NCBI RefSeq assembly: GCF_006438875.1
Contig: NZ_RCZH01000023.1
Coordinates: 1-64,000, forward strand
Reading direction: 5' to 3'
DNA from: Flavobacterium pectinovorum
Lineage (GTDB): Bacteria > Bacteroidota > Bacteroidia > Flavobacteriales > Flavobacteriaceae
DNA: 64,000 nucleotides
The notes beneath the pieces were generated by a model. It was not told the DNA's origin. It saw only the letters and a list, made by a program, of their open reading frames with translations, and did not search any database. Shown here in pieces: positions 1 through 10,300 of this stretch (within the stretch, counting starts at the first letter, position 1; every line of letters starts with the position of its first letter). The position numbers were made by a program, and so were the translations under genes.

Positions 1-264
1 GAGAACACAAAAGATAAAATCATAGGCTTTGCTAAACTAGCCAAATGGCACGAAAAAGTAAATCAATCTGGATTTAAATCTTTTGGTACAATCTCTCGCA
101 CAATTATAAATCATTATCAAACCATATTGAATTATTTTGACAACAGAAGCACCAACGCTTCGGCAGAATCTTTCAACGCAAAAATAAAAGCATTTAGGTC
201 AAAATTCAGGGGCGTTAGAAATATAGAATACTTCCTTTTCAGACTAACTAATATTTATGCTTAA
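1..264 (+). mobile_element. Transposase C-terminal part (ISAon1/ISL3-like), cut by window edge
   Basis: An open frame runs from the first base to a TAA at 262-264 and encodes 87 residues ending in NRSTNASAESFNAKIKAF... and FLFRLTNIYA. This tail is typical of the DDE transposases annotated as ISAon1/ISL3 family in Bacteroidota. Only the C-terminal end is inside the window, so it cannot be told whether the element is intact upstream. No clear terminal inverted repeat is visible between its stop and the tRNA gene. Confidence 0.75.
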
Positions 265-353
265 TTTTTGCTACTCCACAGGTTTTCGTGTTGATCCGAT
301 TCTACTCAATTGGAATTTGGAATTTACAAAAATTGGGATTTAAATTAAAGGCA

Positions 354-384
354 CAAAAAAAGCCTTGAATTTCTTCAAGGCTTT
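354..384 (-). terminator. Rho-independent terminator after tRNA-His
   Basis: Read on the minus strand, AAAGCCTTGAA pairs with TTCAAGGCTTT across a 4-nt loop and is followed by a T run. It lies directly downstream of the minus-strand tRNA-His. Confidence 0.8.
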
Positions 385-392
385 AAATTTCT

Positions 393-468
393 GGGTGGCT
401 GACCGGGTTCGAACCGGCGACCCTCGGCACCACAAACCAATACTCTAACCAGCTGAGCTACAACCACC
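393..468 (-). tRNA. tRNA-His (anticodon GTG)
   Basis: A complete cloverleaf on the minus strand: acceptor GGTGGTT/AGCCACC, D-stem GCTC/GAGT, anticodon arm TTGGT-TTGTGGT-GCCGA with anticodon GTG, T-arm GCCGG-TTCGAAC-CCGGT. The discriminator base is C, as expected for tRNA-His. CCA is not encoded. Unlike the tRNA-like elements at 32-53 kb, every stem here is regular. Confidence 0.95.
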
Positions 469-544
469 ATTTTTCTTTGCGGTTGCAAATATACAACAAA
501 GGTTTACTTCTACAAAGAAAAAAATGAAAAAAAAATTAAACTTT

Positions 545-1261
545 TTATATCAAATTTTCTAAGCTATTGATTGCCAAACATCTCTCAACAGTGAAACCTT
601 CAGCAAAATCTTTCCCAACAAGCCTTCCTAAGTCCTGCGCACGATAATTTAAACTTTCAAAGAAGTTTTTACTCGTAATTGGTGTAGCAGGTTCCTTAGA
701 ATTTGGATCATAGAATTGCGTTTTGTATGCTGCAATCGCTTCAACCTTTTTCTTTTCAAAACCTGTAATGTCAACTACAAAATCCGGCTGAATGTTTTTC
801 CACTGAATATAATGATAAACCACTTTTGGTCTCCAGGCTTCCTGATTCTCTCCATCGATCGAAGTTTCGATTTTCATCAAACCGGATAAAAAGCAAGCAT
901 CAGAAACTAATTTACTTCCTTTACCATGATCGATATGACGATCGTCAATTGCATTACACAATACAATCTCAGGTTTATACTTTCGAATCATTTTTATAAC
1001 CTCTAATTGATGCTTTTCGTCATTTACAAAAAATCCGTCACGCATCTCTAAATTCTCACGAACCAAAACACCTAATATTTTTGCAGCATCTTTTGCTTCA
1101 GCATCTCTGGTTTCAGCAGTTCCGCGCGTACCTAATTCGCCACGCGTTAAATCTACGATTCCAACTTTTTTACCAAGAGATACTTCTTTTAAAATTGTTC
1201 CGGCACAACCCAATTCTACATCATCCGGATGTGCGCCAAAGGCTAATATATCTAATTTCAT
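545..1261 (-). CDS. bshB1: Bacillithiol biosynthesis deacetylase BshB1
   Basis: LmbE/PIG-L-type zinc deacetylase, which in the BshB1 branch removes acetyl from GlcNAc-malate in bacillithiol synthesis. Seen: the N-terminal zinc site AFGAHPDDVELGCAG, the conserved TRGELGTRGT segment, and the DDRHIDHGKG metal motif in the middle of the chain. The frame opens six codons earlier (1279), but MKLDILAFGAHPDD at 1261 matches the usual family start and gives 238 residues, the normal BshB1 length. Cytoplasmic. It is followed downstream by the tRNA-His gene on the same strand. Confidence 0.92.
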   Translation of the reverse strand: MKLDILAFGAHPDDVELGCAGTILKEVSLGKKVGIVDLTRGELGTRGTAETRDAEAKDAAKILGVLVRENLEMRDGFFVNDEKHQLEVIKMIRKYKPEIVLCNAIDDRHIDHGKGSKLVSDACFLSGLMKIETSIDGENQEAWRPKVVYHYIQWKNIQPDFVVDITGFEKKKVEAIAAYKTQFYDPNSKEPATPITSKNFFESLNYRAQDLGRLVGKDFAEGFTVERCLAINSLENLI

Positions 1262-1277
1262 GTTTTTATTTTTAGTC

Positions 1278-1382
1278 ACAGTTTACAGTCACAGTTTACA
1301 GTCGCAGTATTCAGTTCTCAGTCTCAGTCTTCAGTCTCAGTCGCACTGCCTACTGAGACTGAATACTGAGACTGAAAACTTT
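1278..1382. repeat. CAGT-rich imperfect inverted repeat
   Basis: The gap between menF and bshB1 is filled by repeats of CAGTCTCAGT / TTTACAGTCACAG and their complement (ACTGAGACTGAATACTGAG), able to fold into a long imperfect hairpin. It may act as a terminator or be a mobile palindrome; no ORF fits. Confidence 0.6.
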
Positions 1383-1383
1383 T

Positions 1384-2469
1384 TTAACAACTACTATTAT
1401 TCTTTTTAATATTCAAAACTCTTTTCATTGTCATTGATTTATTGACGCTTTCCTCCCATTCTTTTTCTGGGATACTTTCTTTTGTAATTCCGCAGCCCAT
1501 ATACAAAATAGCTTTTCCATCGTGAATTTGCATGCTGCGCAAATTCACAAACAAATCAGAACTTACTGTTTTGTTGGCAAAACTGCTATTTAATTCGCCC
1601 AGAAAACCAGTATAAAAAGTTCGGTCGTAATTTTCGTTTTCGATGATAAAAGCTTTTGCTTTCTTTTTTGGCAAGCCACAAACAGCCGGCGTGGGATGCA
1701 AAGTATCAATAACCTCTTCTAAAGTCGAATTATCATTTAAAACTCCCGAAATATCTGTTTTAATGTGCCAGATCGATCCCGCTTTTATACTATACGGTTC
1801 CGTTACAACAACAGACGAAGCCACTTCGCGCAATCTCTTTACGATAAAATCAGTAACATATTGTTGTTCGTCTTTCTCTTTTTGCTGCCAGGAAATTTCC
1901 GTTTCCAAAGTTGCTTTCTGCGTTCCCGCCAAAGCTGTCGTTTCAAAAACATTTCCGCTGGCTTTTAGTAATTGTTCCGGCGTTGCTCCCATCCAAAGTC
2001 CAATTTGAGGATGAAAAAAACAATACGAGAAAGTCGTTGGATATAAATGAATCAAACGTTTAAAAGTAATCACAAAATCAAAATCAGCGAAATCAATTTT
2101 TTCGCTTCGGGATAAAACTACTTTTTTGAATTCGTCGTTTTTAATCGCTTCAATTCCTTTTGAAACCAGATCTTCGTATTGCGTTTTTGCTTCCAAATCA
2201 AAAGTTAGATCTTCAGTTTCATTAAAATCAAAATCAACTTTAGTTTGTTCTGCACTTATAATTTTAGATTCTTCTTCAGGAATTAAAATCAATTGTTTTT
2301 CATCAAAAGAAGCAAAAACAAAGCCTTTTTCGCTATAATCTGAAACGGTATATAAAGTATCATTTTGCTGTAAAAGCGCAAAAATACTTGAAGAATTAGG
2401 TTTAGAATAGATTACAAAAGGTAAATTTTGCGCCTGGTGTTTTCTTATTGTTGAGAAAAAGTCATTCAT
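1384..2469 (-). CDS. menF: Isochorismate synthase / chorismate-binding enzyme
   Basis: Chorismate-binding family enzyme converting chorismate to isochorismate, the first step of menaquinone synthesis. Seen: the KKVVLSRSEKI segment, the GATPEQLL motif, the ALAGT motif, HPTPAVCGLPKKKA and the C-terminal NLRSMQI / MGCGIT segment, all in family order. The open frame extends to 2517, but that would overlap the upstream gene; MNDFFSTIRK at 2469 starts 5 nt after the menI stop and gives 361 residues. It forms a two-gene operon with the hotdog thioesterase. An EntC role in siderophore synthesis is possible in principle, but no siderophore genes are near and the thioesterase neighbour favours menaquinone. 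Confidence 0.88.
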   Translation of the reverse strand: MNDFFSTIRKHQAQNLPFVIYSKPNSSSIFALLQQNDTLYTVSDYSEKGFVFASFDEKQLILIPEEESKIISAEQTKVDFDFNETEDLTFDLEAKTQYEDLVSKGIEAIKNDEFKKVVLSRSEKIDFADFDFVITFKRLIHLYPTTFSYCFFHPQIGLWMGATPEQLLKASGNVFETTALAGTQKATLETEISWQQKEKDEQQYVTDFIVKRLREVASSVVVTEPYSIKAGSIWHIKTDISGVLNDNSTLEEVIDTLHPTPAVCGLPKKKAKAFIIENENYDRTFYTGFLGELNSSFANKTVSSDLFVNLRSMQIHDGKAILYMGCGITKESIPEKEWEESVNKSMTMKRVLNIKKNNSSC

Positions 2470-2474
2470 ATTTT

Positions 2475-2903
2475 CTATTCTTTCTTTTTGTCCAAAACCA
2501 TATTGGTTAATTTGCAAAGCGAAATCAGATTTCCTGCTTCGTCGGTAATTTTAATCTCCCAAAGATGAATACTTCTTCCTTTATGAATGATGCGCGCTGT
2601 ACCAAAAACATAACCTTCACGAATACTTTTTAAGTGATTTGCCGAGATTTCGATTCCGCGAACTTCTTGTTCTTTTGGATCAATAAAAAAGAAAGAAGCT
2701 GCACTCCCGACACTTTCTGCCAAAGCTACAGAAGCACCTCCGTGCAATAACCCCATTGGTTGGTGAACGCTTGGATTTACAGGCATTTTAGCCGTTAAAA
2801 AATCTTCGCCTGCATCTATATATTCAATTTTTAGCGTTTCCATCAAAGTGTTTTTAGAAAACTGATTGCAACGCTCTAATATTTGTTCTTTTGTGTAATT
2901 CAT
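2475..2903 (-). CDS. menI: Hotdog thioesterase, probable DHNA-CoA thioesterase
   Basis: 142-residue single hotdog domain of the PaaI/YdiI type. Seen: HQPMGLLHGGASVALAESVG, the hotdog helix with the Glu that acts as general base, and the downstream EISANHLKSIREG strand typical of the family. In menaquinone synthesis such enzymes hydrolyse 1,4-dihydroxy-2-naphthoyl-CoA. Position directly upstream of and almost touching menF supports that role. PaaI-like phenylacetyl-CoA thioesterase is the alternative. Confidence 0.82.
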   Translation of the reverse strand: MNYTKEQILERCNQFSKNTLMETLKIEYIDAGEDFLTAKMPVNPSVHQPMGLLHGGASVALAESVGSAASFFFIDPKEQEVRGIEISANHLKSIREGYVFGTARIIHKGRSIHLWEIKITDEAGNLISLCKLTNMVLDKKKE

Positions 2904-3059
2904 TTAAAATAGGCTTTAAAATCGTAAAATTAAAGAAAAGATGAGATACAAATTAGAAAATACATTTCTATTATTTAAAATCATCTCCAAACATGTAAGT
3001 TTTTTGCTATTTTTACAAAAAGAATCAATATTAATCTTTGGCTGAAATGTAATATTTTT

Positions 3060-3158
3060 TTGCCACAGATTGCACAGATTATCACAGATTATCACAGATT
3101 AAAAGTTTATTTGCAATAAATAGAAAATCTTTTTAATCCTTTTAATCGGTGGCAAAAA
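3060..3158. repeat. CACAGATT palindromic repeat element
   Basis: Starts TTTGCCACAGATT, carries three further CACAGATTAT-type units and ends with AATCCTTTTAATCGGTGGCAAA, the approximate reverse complement of the start. A related copy is at 62196-62262. It sits directly upstream of the 3170 gene and probably supplies its 5' leader. Confidence 0.65.
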
Positions 3159-3169
3159 AACTTATTCAA

Positions 3170-4684
3170 ATGCGTCAATACTTTATACTCTTCATTTTCG
3201 GTTTATTTTTAGCTTTCAGTTCTTGTCGAACAGATTTTGATACTGTTGCCAGTTCCGGAAATTTAAAGTTTTCAAAAGATACTGTTTATCTGGATACTGT
3301 TTTTAAAAACATTGGTTCGAGTACGTACCAACTTAAAGTGTATAATAAAAGTAAAAACGACATTTCGATTCCGACCGTTCAGTTAAAAAAAGGTTTAAGT
3401 TCAAAATATCGAATGACGGTTGACGGAATGAGCGGAAACAATGGCAAAATCTTCAATAATGTTACGCTTTTAGCCAAAGACAGTTTGTACATTTTTATAG
3501 AAACCACGGCAGATATTACAGATGCTGATCCAACTGATTTTTTATATACGGATGAAATTCAGTTTGACAGTGGAGCAAATCTTCAGGAAGTAGCTTTGGT
3601 GACTTTAATTCAGGACGCTGTTTTTTTATATCCGAAACAAAATCCTGACGGAACTAAAGAAAAAATAAAAATAGACGGCAAAGATGTTGATGGATTCTAT
3701 TTGAATGAAAATGATCCTGTAAACGGAAATGAATTAATCTTCACCAAACAAAAACCATATGTCATTTATGGTTATGCAGGAGTTCCGCAAAATAAAACGG
3801 CAACTTTTGAAGCCGGAGCGCGCGTATTTTTTCATGCCAATTCAGGACTTTATGTCGACAATAAAGCTTCCTTACAAATTAACGGAACGACCTCAGCAAC
3901 CGAAAAATTAGAAAATGAAGTTGTTTTTGAAGGTGATCGATTAGAATCGCTGTACGATGATATTCCCGGACAATGGAAATCTGTGATTTTATCAAACGGA
4001 AGTACGAATCATTCCATAAATCATCTGACTTTAAAAAATGCAATCACAGGTTTGGATATTAGAAGTCAAGACAATACAACAATCCAAATTAAAAACACCC
4101 AGATTTACAATTGTGCCGAATATGGAATTCTGGCTCAAAATGCCCGAATTAATGGCGAAAACATCGTAATTAATTATGCCGGTTTAACAAGTTTATCGTG
4201 TGTTTATGGCGGAAACTATCTTTTTACGCATTGTACCTTCAATAACAATTGGTCAAATAGTCCCCAATTTGCCGTGAATTTAAGCAATAGTTTGGCTGGG
4301 GCGACTCCGGAAACCAATCCGTTGACTCAGGCAACTTTCAACAATTGTATTATTTATGGCTCCAATACCAATGAATTTAATCTGGACAAAAATACCAACG
4401 CAGCATTTGTATATCAATTAAACAATTGTCTATTAAAATTTAGCAGTTCATCAACGAATCCTGATTATCAGTTTAAAACAGACGCTGTACATTACAATCA
4501 GATTATTCTAAATGAAAATCCTAAGTATTACGATGCTTCAAATAATAAATTTAATATTGATAATACGTCGTCCGCTTTCGCTAAAGGAAATCAGGATTAT
4601 ATCATTCCATTAGATATTATTGGAGCCACGAGAACTTCTCCACCAGATTTAGGCGCTTATCAAAGTGCGGTATTTCCTAAATAG
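3170..4684 (+). CDS. Secreted lipoprotein with right-handed beta-helix
   Basis: 504-residue protein with a lipoprotein signal (LFLAFSSCRTD, lipobox Cys about residue 19 from the ATG at 3170). The frame can open at a GTG at 3149, but the ATG gives a standard signal peptide. The middle and C-terminal part (from about residue 230) has parallel beta-helix character: repeated short strands with Asn turns, such as LTLKNAITGLDIRSQDNTTI and NCAEYGILAQNARING. No catalytic motif was recognised. Likely surface or periplasmic; function unknown. It stands alone between repeat-filled gaps. Confidence 0.72.
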   Translation: MRQYFILFIFGLFLAFSSCRTDFDTVASSGNLKFSKDTVYLDTVFKNIGSSTYQLKVYNKSKNDISIPTVQLKKGLSSKYRMTVDGMSGNNGKIFNNVTLLAKDSLYIFIETTADITDADPTDFLYTDEIQFDSGANLQEVALVTLIQDAVFLYPKQNPDGTKEKIKIDGKDVDGFYLNENDPVNGNELIFTKQKPYVIYGYAGVPQNKTATFEAGARVFFHANSGLYVDNKASLQINGTTSATEKLENEVVFEGDRLESLYDDIPGQWKSVILSNGSTNHSINHLTLKNAITGLDIRSQDNTTIQIKNTQIYNCAEYGILAQNARINGENIVINYAGLTSLSCVYGGNYLFTHCTFNNNWSNSPQFAVNLSNSLAGATPETNPLTQATFNNCIIYGSNTNEFNLDKNTNAAFVYQLNNCLLKFSSSSTNPDYQFKTDAVHYNQIILNENPKYYDASNNKFNIDNTSSAFAKGNQDYIIPLDIIGATRTSPPDLGAYQSAVFPK

Positions 4685-4686
4685 AA

Positions 4687-4935
4687 TTTGCCACGAAGGC
4701 GCTAAGACACTAAGTTTTTTTTCTTGCCACGAAGGCACTAAGACACTAAGTTTTTTTCTTCTCATTTTATGTCATTTCGACCCAAAGGAGAAATCACACG
4801 CGTAACTCGACAAAGATTGGCAACTTTTGATTGTCGAATTTCTAGTGTGATTTCTCCCTTAGGTCGAAATGACAAACAATACGCTTAATACGTTAATTAA
4901 AAAAAACTTTGTGCCTTTGTGCCTTCGTGGCTACA
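4687..4935. repeat. Nested dispersed palindromes
   Basis: Outer arms are TTGCCACGAAGGC-type units (two direct copies at 4690-4750) and their complement CTTTGTGCCTTCGTGGC at 4910-4932. Inside lies a second, unrelated inverted repeat at 4771-4873, with arms GTCATTTCGACC... and ...GGTCGAAATGAC around GAGAAATCACAC / GTGTGATTTCTC. One palindrome family appears to have inserted into another. The rest of the 395-bp gap holds only the promoter-like box at 5005. Confidence 0.75.
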
Positions 4936-5004
4936 AAAAATCCACCCGTAAGAAAATATATCTAAAAATAATCTTTCCTTAACGCAACGCATTCATAAAA
5001 ATAG

Positions 5005-5012
5005 TAGATTTG
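5005..5012 (+). promoter_or_regulatory. Putative -7 promoter box TAGATTTG
   Basis: Matches the Bacteroidota -7 consensus TAnnTTTG and lies 67 nt upstream of the endonuclease ATG. No convincing -33 TTTG was found. Confidence 0.45.
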
Positions 5013-5079
5013 CTACAATAACTAAATTAACTCACTAAAAATCAATTTATTATTAACCCAAATCTTAAACCTATTTTTT

Positions 5080-6933
5080 ATGAAAAAACTCTACACTTTA
5101 TTATTACTATTCGTTGTTACGGCAACATTTTCGCAAATTCCTTCCGGTTATTACAGCACTGCAACTGGAACAGGCTACACTTTAAAAACACAATTGTACA
5201 ATATTATTAAAGGTCATACGGATAACGGTTATGCAGGTTTGTACACCACATACCAAACTTCTGATGTTGATAATTTTTACGAAAATGACGGAACTGTTCT
5301 GGACATGTATTCTGAGAATCCTGCCGGAACAGATCCTTATAATTATAGTACAGGAAGTACACAAAGATGTGGAAATTATTCTGTAGAAGGTGACTGTTAT
5401 AACAGAGAACACATTATTCCGCAATCTGTATTTAATGAACAATCTCCAATGGTTGCCGATGCTCATTTTATCACTCCAACGGATGGAAAAGTAAACGGAA
5501 TGCGTTCCAATTATCCACACGGAGTCGTGAGTACGCCAACTTATATTTCTCAAAATGGCGGGAAATTAGGTCCAAACTCAACATCCGGATATTCAGGAAC
5601 TGTTTTTGAACCAATCAACGAGTTTAAAGGTGATATTGCCAGAATGTATTTCTATTTTGCAACTCGTTACGAGAACACCGTTGCAGGATATACGTATGCC
5701 ATGTTCGATGGATCAAGCAATAAAGTGTTTACAACTGCATTCTTGAATATTCTTTTAGCATGGAACGCACAAGATCCGGTAAGCGCTAGAGAAATTGCCC
5801 GAAATAATGCCATTTATGCACGTCAGAACAATAGAAATCCATATATCGATCATCCGGAATATGTAAATCAGATATGGAATCCTTCTGCAGATACTCAGGC
5901 TCCAACTGCTCCAACAAGTTTAGCTTCTACAACAAAAACAGCTACTTCGATTACTGTTGCGTGGAATGCTTCGACAGACAATGTTGGTGTTACAGGATAT
6001 AATGTATATTCAAATGGAGTTTTGAAAACTACAGTTACTGGTTTGACTGCTACTATTACAGGATTAACAGCTTCTACAAGTTATAATATTAATGTAAGTG
6101 CCAAAGATGCTGCAGGAAATACATCGGCGTTAAGCAATACAATCGCCGTTACGACCAATAGCAGCGGTGGAACTGGCGGAACTGCAACTGACTTACTTTT
6201 CTCTGAATATATTGAAGGTTCAGGAAATAATAAAGCATTGGAAATTGCCAATAATACCGGAGCTTCTGTGAGCTTATCTGTTTATACCGTAAAAAAACAA
6301 ACGAATGGTGCCGGAGCATGGAGCACAGGTTTGGCCTTGAGCGGAACATTAGCAACCGGAAGTAAATTTACGATCGTAAACAGTTCAATGGCTTCGAGCT
6401 GTTATCCAACAAGTTCTGCTAATATTTCGACAACTGCCACTGAATTAACTTTTAATGGAAATGACGCTGTTGGTTTATTTAAAAATGGCGTTTTGATAGA
6501 CATCATCGGGACATTTAATGGCGGAACAGCAAATTTTGCAGTAGATGTTACTTTAAGAAGAAAATCGACGGTTACTGCTCCAAGCACTACTTTTAATTTG
6601 GCATCTCAATGGGATTCATTTACCACGGATACTTGCTCAAATTTAGGTGCGAAACTGGTTAAAAACACCACTCTTGAAACAGAAGAAACCCTTGCCGATT
6701 CAAAAGGAATTATTTTATATCCAAATCCGTCAAATGGAAACTTTTCAATCTATTTTAATAATACAGAAGCACCCTATTCTATCGAGATAATTTCAATATT
6801 AGGTCAAAAAATATTTGAGAAATCAAATATTAAAGATTCATTATCAACGATAAATAATTTACCGAAAGGTATCTACATTGTTCGTATTAGTAAAGGTTCT
6901 GAAAATTTCAGTAAAAAAATCCTTATCAACTAA
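5080..6933 (+). CDS. Secreted endonuclease I with FN3 and T9SS sorting domain
   Basis: 617-residue exported nuclease. Signal peptide MKKLYTLLLLFVVTATFSQ. Residues about 30-270 are an endonuclease I (EndA/Vvn-type) domain: NREHIIPQSVF with catalytic His111, then DAHFITPTDGKVNGMRSNYP. Residues about 273-360 are a fibronectin type III domain (APTAPTSLASTT...). Residues about 368-530 look like a lamin-tail-type domain (LLFSEYIEGSGNNKALEI). The last ~75 residues are a type A T9SS C-terminal sorting domain (YPNPSNGNFSIYF ... LPKGIYIVRIS). Expected to cleave extracellular DNA/RNA for nutrient scavenging after export by the type IX system. A monocistronic gene with its own terminator. Confidence 0.92.
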   Translation: MKKLYTLLLLFVVTATFSQIPSGYYSTATGTGYTLKTQLYNIIKGHTDNGYAGLYTTYQTSDVDNFYENDGTVLDMYSENPAGTDPYNYSTGSTQRCGNYSVEGDCYNREHIIPQSVFNEQSPMVADAHFITPTDGKVNGMRSNYPHGVVSTPTYISQNGGKLGPNSTSGYSGTVFEPINEFKGDIARMYFYFATRYENTVAGYTYAMFDGSSNKVFTTAFLNILLAWNAQDPVSAREIARNNAIYARQNNRNPYIDHPEYVNQIWNPSADTQAPTAPTSLASTTKTATSITVAWNASTDNVGVTGYNVYSNGVLKTTVTGLTATITGLTASTSYNINVSAKDAAGNTSALSNTIAVTTNSSGGTGGTATDLLFSEYIEGSGNNKALEIANNTGASVSLSVYTVKKQTNGAGAWSTGLALSGTLATGSKFTIVNSSMASSCYPTSSANISTTATELTFNGNDAVGLFKNGVLIDIIGTFNGGTANFAVDVTLRRKSTVTAPSTTFNLASQWDSFTTDTCSNLGAKLVKNTTLETEETLADSKGIILYPNPSNGNFSIYFNNTEAPYSIEIISILGQKIFEKSNIKDSLSTINNLPKGIYIVRISKGSENFSKKILIN

Positions 6934-6960
6934 TTAAAAAATGAGTGCTTACTAAATTAA

Positions 6961-6987
6961 AGAGCGGCTAGTTGCCGCTCTTTTTTA
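6961..6987 (+). terminator. Rho-independent terminator after endonuclease gene
   Basis: AGAGCGGC / GCCGCTCT stem with 5-nt loop followed by TTTTTT. Confidence 0.88.
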
Positions 6988-7012
6988 TTGTCCTAAAATT
7001 TTAAATTAATTT

Positions 7013-7239
7013 TTCTCGCAGATTTGGCAGATTGAGCAGATAAAGAACTGAATAAAAAATTCACGCAGATTTAAAATAAAATTCCAATCAATTTAAATCT
7101 GCTCAATCTGCCAAATCTGCGAGAGATAAAAAACTCCACGTCTTTGCTCCCGATTGCTATCGGGATTACGAGATTAAAAAAATAACATTTTGCGAGAAAA
7201 CCATACTTATAAGAAGATGCACTGCTGTGCATCTCTACT
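7013..7239. repeat. Cluster of three dispersed palindromes
   Basis: A long inverted repeat at 7013-7129 with arms CGCAGATTTGGCAGATTGAG and the complement ending TCTGCCAAATCTGCGAG; then CTCCCGATTGCTATCGGGA (about 7147-7166, family also seen at 34.5 and 54.2 kb); then GATGCACTGCTGTGCATC (about 7216-7233, family also at 53.8 kb). Confidence 0.7.
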
Positions 7240-7322
7240 TTAGCTGCTTCTAAAATGAACTTATATCACTTATATGGTAAAATAAGATCAATACATTTTT
7301 TTCAAAAGAGTTTGTTTTCAAA

Positions 7323-7354
7323 TTTGCGCTTACTATTTATTTAAACTAAATTTG
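7323..7354 (+). promoter_or_regulatory. purL promoter (TTTG-N20-TAAATTTG)
   Basis: A -33 TTTG at 7323-7326 region and -7 TAAATTTG at 7347-7354 spaced by 20 nt, an excellent match to the Bacteroidota housekeeping promoter. The ATG of purL follows 29 nt after the -7 box. Confidence 0.72.
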
Positions 7355-7383
7355 CACTTCAATACAACAAACTACACATCACA

Positions 7384-10300
7384 ATGATCCATTTCTTTGA
7401 AAACCAAAGCAAAACTGTTTTTGCAGTACAAACGCAAAACGAAATTTCGGCTCAAGACATTTCAAAACTAAACTGGCTTTTTGCCAACTCTAATAAGATC
7501 GAAAAATCCGCCTTGACGGATTTTTTTGTTGGTCCTCGTGCCACTATGATCACACCTTGGAGTACAAATGCTGTAGAGATTACTCAGAACATGGGTATTC
7601 CGGGCATCATCAGAATTGAAGAATTTCATCCGGCAACGGAAGATTTTACTGATTTTGATCCAATGCTTTCACAAAAATTCAATCAATTAGATCAGGAGAT
7701 TTTTACTATCAACGTACAGCCGGAACCAATTCTGGAAATCGATGATATTGCCACTTATAATAAAGTAGAAGGTTTAGCTTTAAGCCAGGAAGAAGTAGAT
7801 TATTTAGACAATCTTGCTGTAAAACTAGGCAGAAAACTAACCGATTCTGAAATTTTTGCTTTCTCACAAGCAAATTCTGAACACTGTCGTCATAAGATTT
7901 TCAACGGAACTTTTGTAATTGACGGTGAAGAAAAAGAAACTTCTCTTTTCAAATTAATCAAAAAAACATCACAGGAAAACCCTAACGATATCGTATCTGC
8001 TTACAAAGACAACGTTGCTTTTGTAAAAGGACCAAGAGTACAGCAATTTGCACCAAAAACAGCTGACAAACCAGATTATTACGAGATAAAAGAATTTGAT
8101 TCTGTTTTATCTTTAAAAGCAGAAACACACAATTTTCCAACAACTGTAGAGCCTTTTAACGGCGCTGCAACTGGATCAGGAGGAGAAATTCGTGACCGTC
8201 TTGCAGGTGGTCAAGGTTCTTTGCCACTAGCAGGAACAGCGGTTTACATGACATCTTACTCACGTTTGAAATCCTTCGACTCCGCTCAGGATGACAGGAC
8301 TTGGGAAAATGCAATGGAAGAAAGAAAATGGCTGTACCAGACTCCAATGGATATTTTGATCAAAGCTTCAAACGGAGCTTCTGATTTTGGAAATAAATTC
8401 GGGCAACCGTTAATTACAGGTTCGGTTTTAACTTTCGAACATTCAGAAAACGACCGCAAAATTGGTTACGATAAAGTAATCATGCAGGCGGGCGGAATTG
8501 GTTACGGAAAATTAGATCAGGCAATCAAAAAGAAACCACAAGAAGGTGATAAAATCGTTATTCTTGGTGGAGAAAATTATAGAATCGGGATGGGTGGAGC
8601 TGCGGTTTCATCTGCAGATACAGGAGCTTTTGGTTCGGGAATTGAACTAAATGCGATCCAACGTTCGAATCCGGAAATGCAAAAACGTGCTGCTAATGCC
8701 ATTCGTGGTTTGGTAGAAAGCGATCATAACCCAATTGTTTCTATTCACGATCACGGAGCTGGAGGACACTTGAACTGTCTTTCGGAATTGGTGGAAGAAA
8801 CTGGTGGATTAATAGATTTGGATAAATTGCCTGTTGGAGATCCAACTCTTTCTGCAAAAGAAATTATTGGTAACGAATCTCAGGAAAGAATGGGATTGGT
8901 TATTGGTCAAAAAGATATTGATATTTTGCAAAGAATCGCAGACAGAGAGCGTTCGCCAATGTATCAGGTTGGAGATGTTACGGGAGATCACCGTTTTACT
9001 TTTCAATCAAAATCAAATGGTTCAAAACCGATGGATTATGCTTTAGAAGATTTCTTCGGAAGTTCTCCTAAAACGATTATGACGGACAAAACTATCGATA
9101 GAAAATATGCTGATGTTACTTATTCGGCAAATGATTTCGAAAAATATTTACAAGATGTTTTACGTCTTGAAGCTGTTGCCTCAAAAGACTGGTTGACTAA
9201 TAAAGTGGACCGTTGTGTAGGTGGAAAAGTAGCTAAACAACAAACCGCAGGTCCGTTACAATTGCCTTTGAATAATGTTGGAGTTATGGCTCTTGATTAT
9301 TTAGGTAAAGAAGGAATTGCAACTTCTATTGGACACGCTCCTATCGCGGCTTTGATTGATCCTGTTGCAGGTAGTAGAAATGCTATTGCAGAATCGTTAT
9401 CAAACATTGTTTGGGCTCCAATTAAAGATGGTTTAAAAGGTATTTCATTATCTGCAAACTGGATGTGGGCTTGTAAAAACGAAGGTGAAGACGCTCGTTT
9501 GTACGCTGCAGTTGAAGGCTGTTCTGAATTTGCAATCGAATTGGGAATCAATATTCCGACAGGAAAAGATTCACTTTCGATGAAACAAAAATATCCAAAC
9601 GACGAAGTAATTGCGCCGGGAACGGTTATTATTTCGGCTGGAGGAAACTGTACAGATATTAAAAAAGTAGTAGAACCTGTTTTACAGAAAAACGGAGATT
9701 CTATTTATTATATCAATTTATCTCAGGATGATTTCAAATTAGGAGGTTCGTCTTTTGCACAAATTAGAAATGTAATCGGAAAAGAAACTTCTACTATAAA
9801 AGACGCTTCTTTCTTCAAAAATGCTTTTAATACAATCCAGGAATTAATCGGCGAAAGCCAAATTTTAGCAGGTCACGATATCGGAAGCGGTGGTTTAATC
9901 ACTACTTTATTAGAATTGTGTTTTGCTGATGTAAATCTTGGAGCAAAAATTGATTTCAGCGCTTTCGCGGAAAAAGACTTATTGAAAATTCTTTTCGCTG
10001 AAAACATCGGAATCGTTTTCCAAGCTAAATCGGATTCAGCTGTTGAAGCTAAATTGAGCGCAAACAATATCGAATTCTTCAAAATTGGTTCAGTTCAAAA
10101 CACCGCAACTTTAGAATTTGGTGATTATAAATTGGATATTCCGACTTATAGAGATATTTGGTTTGAAACTTCTTATTTATTAGATCAGAAACAATCTAAA
10201 AACGGAACTGCTAAAGCTCGTTTTGAAAACTATAAAAATCAGCCCTTAAACTATACATTTCCAACTCATTTTACAGGAGAAAAACCAGTAATTGACGCTT

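Noticed and set aside
8156..8347. 63-residue minus-strand ORF in purL
   Set aside because: Antisense to purL; the CHPERSRRI peptide is the reverse reading of the inserted repeat.
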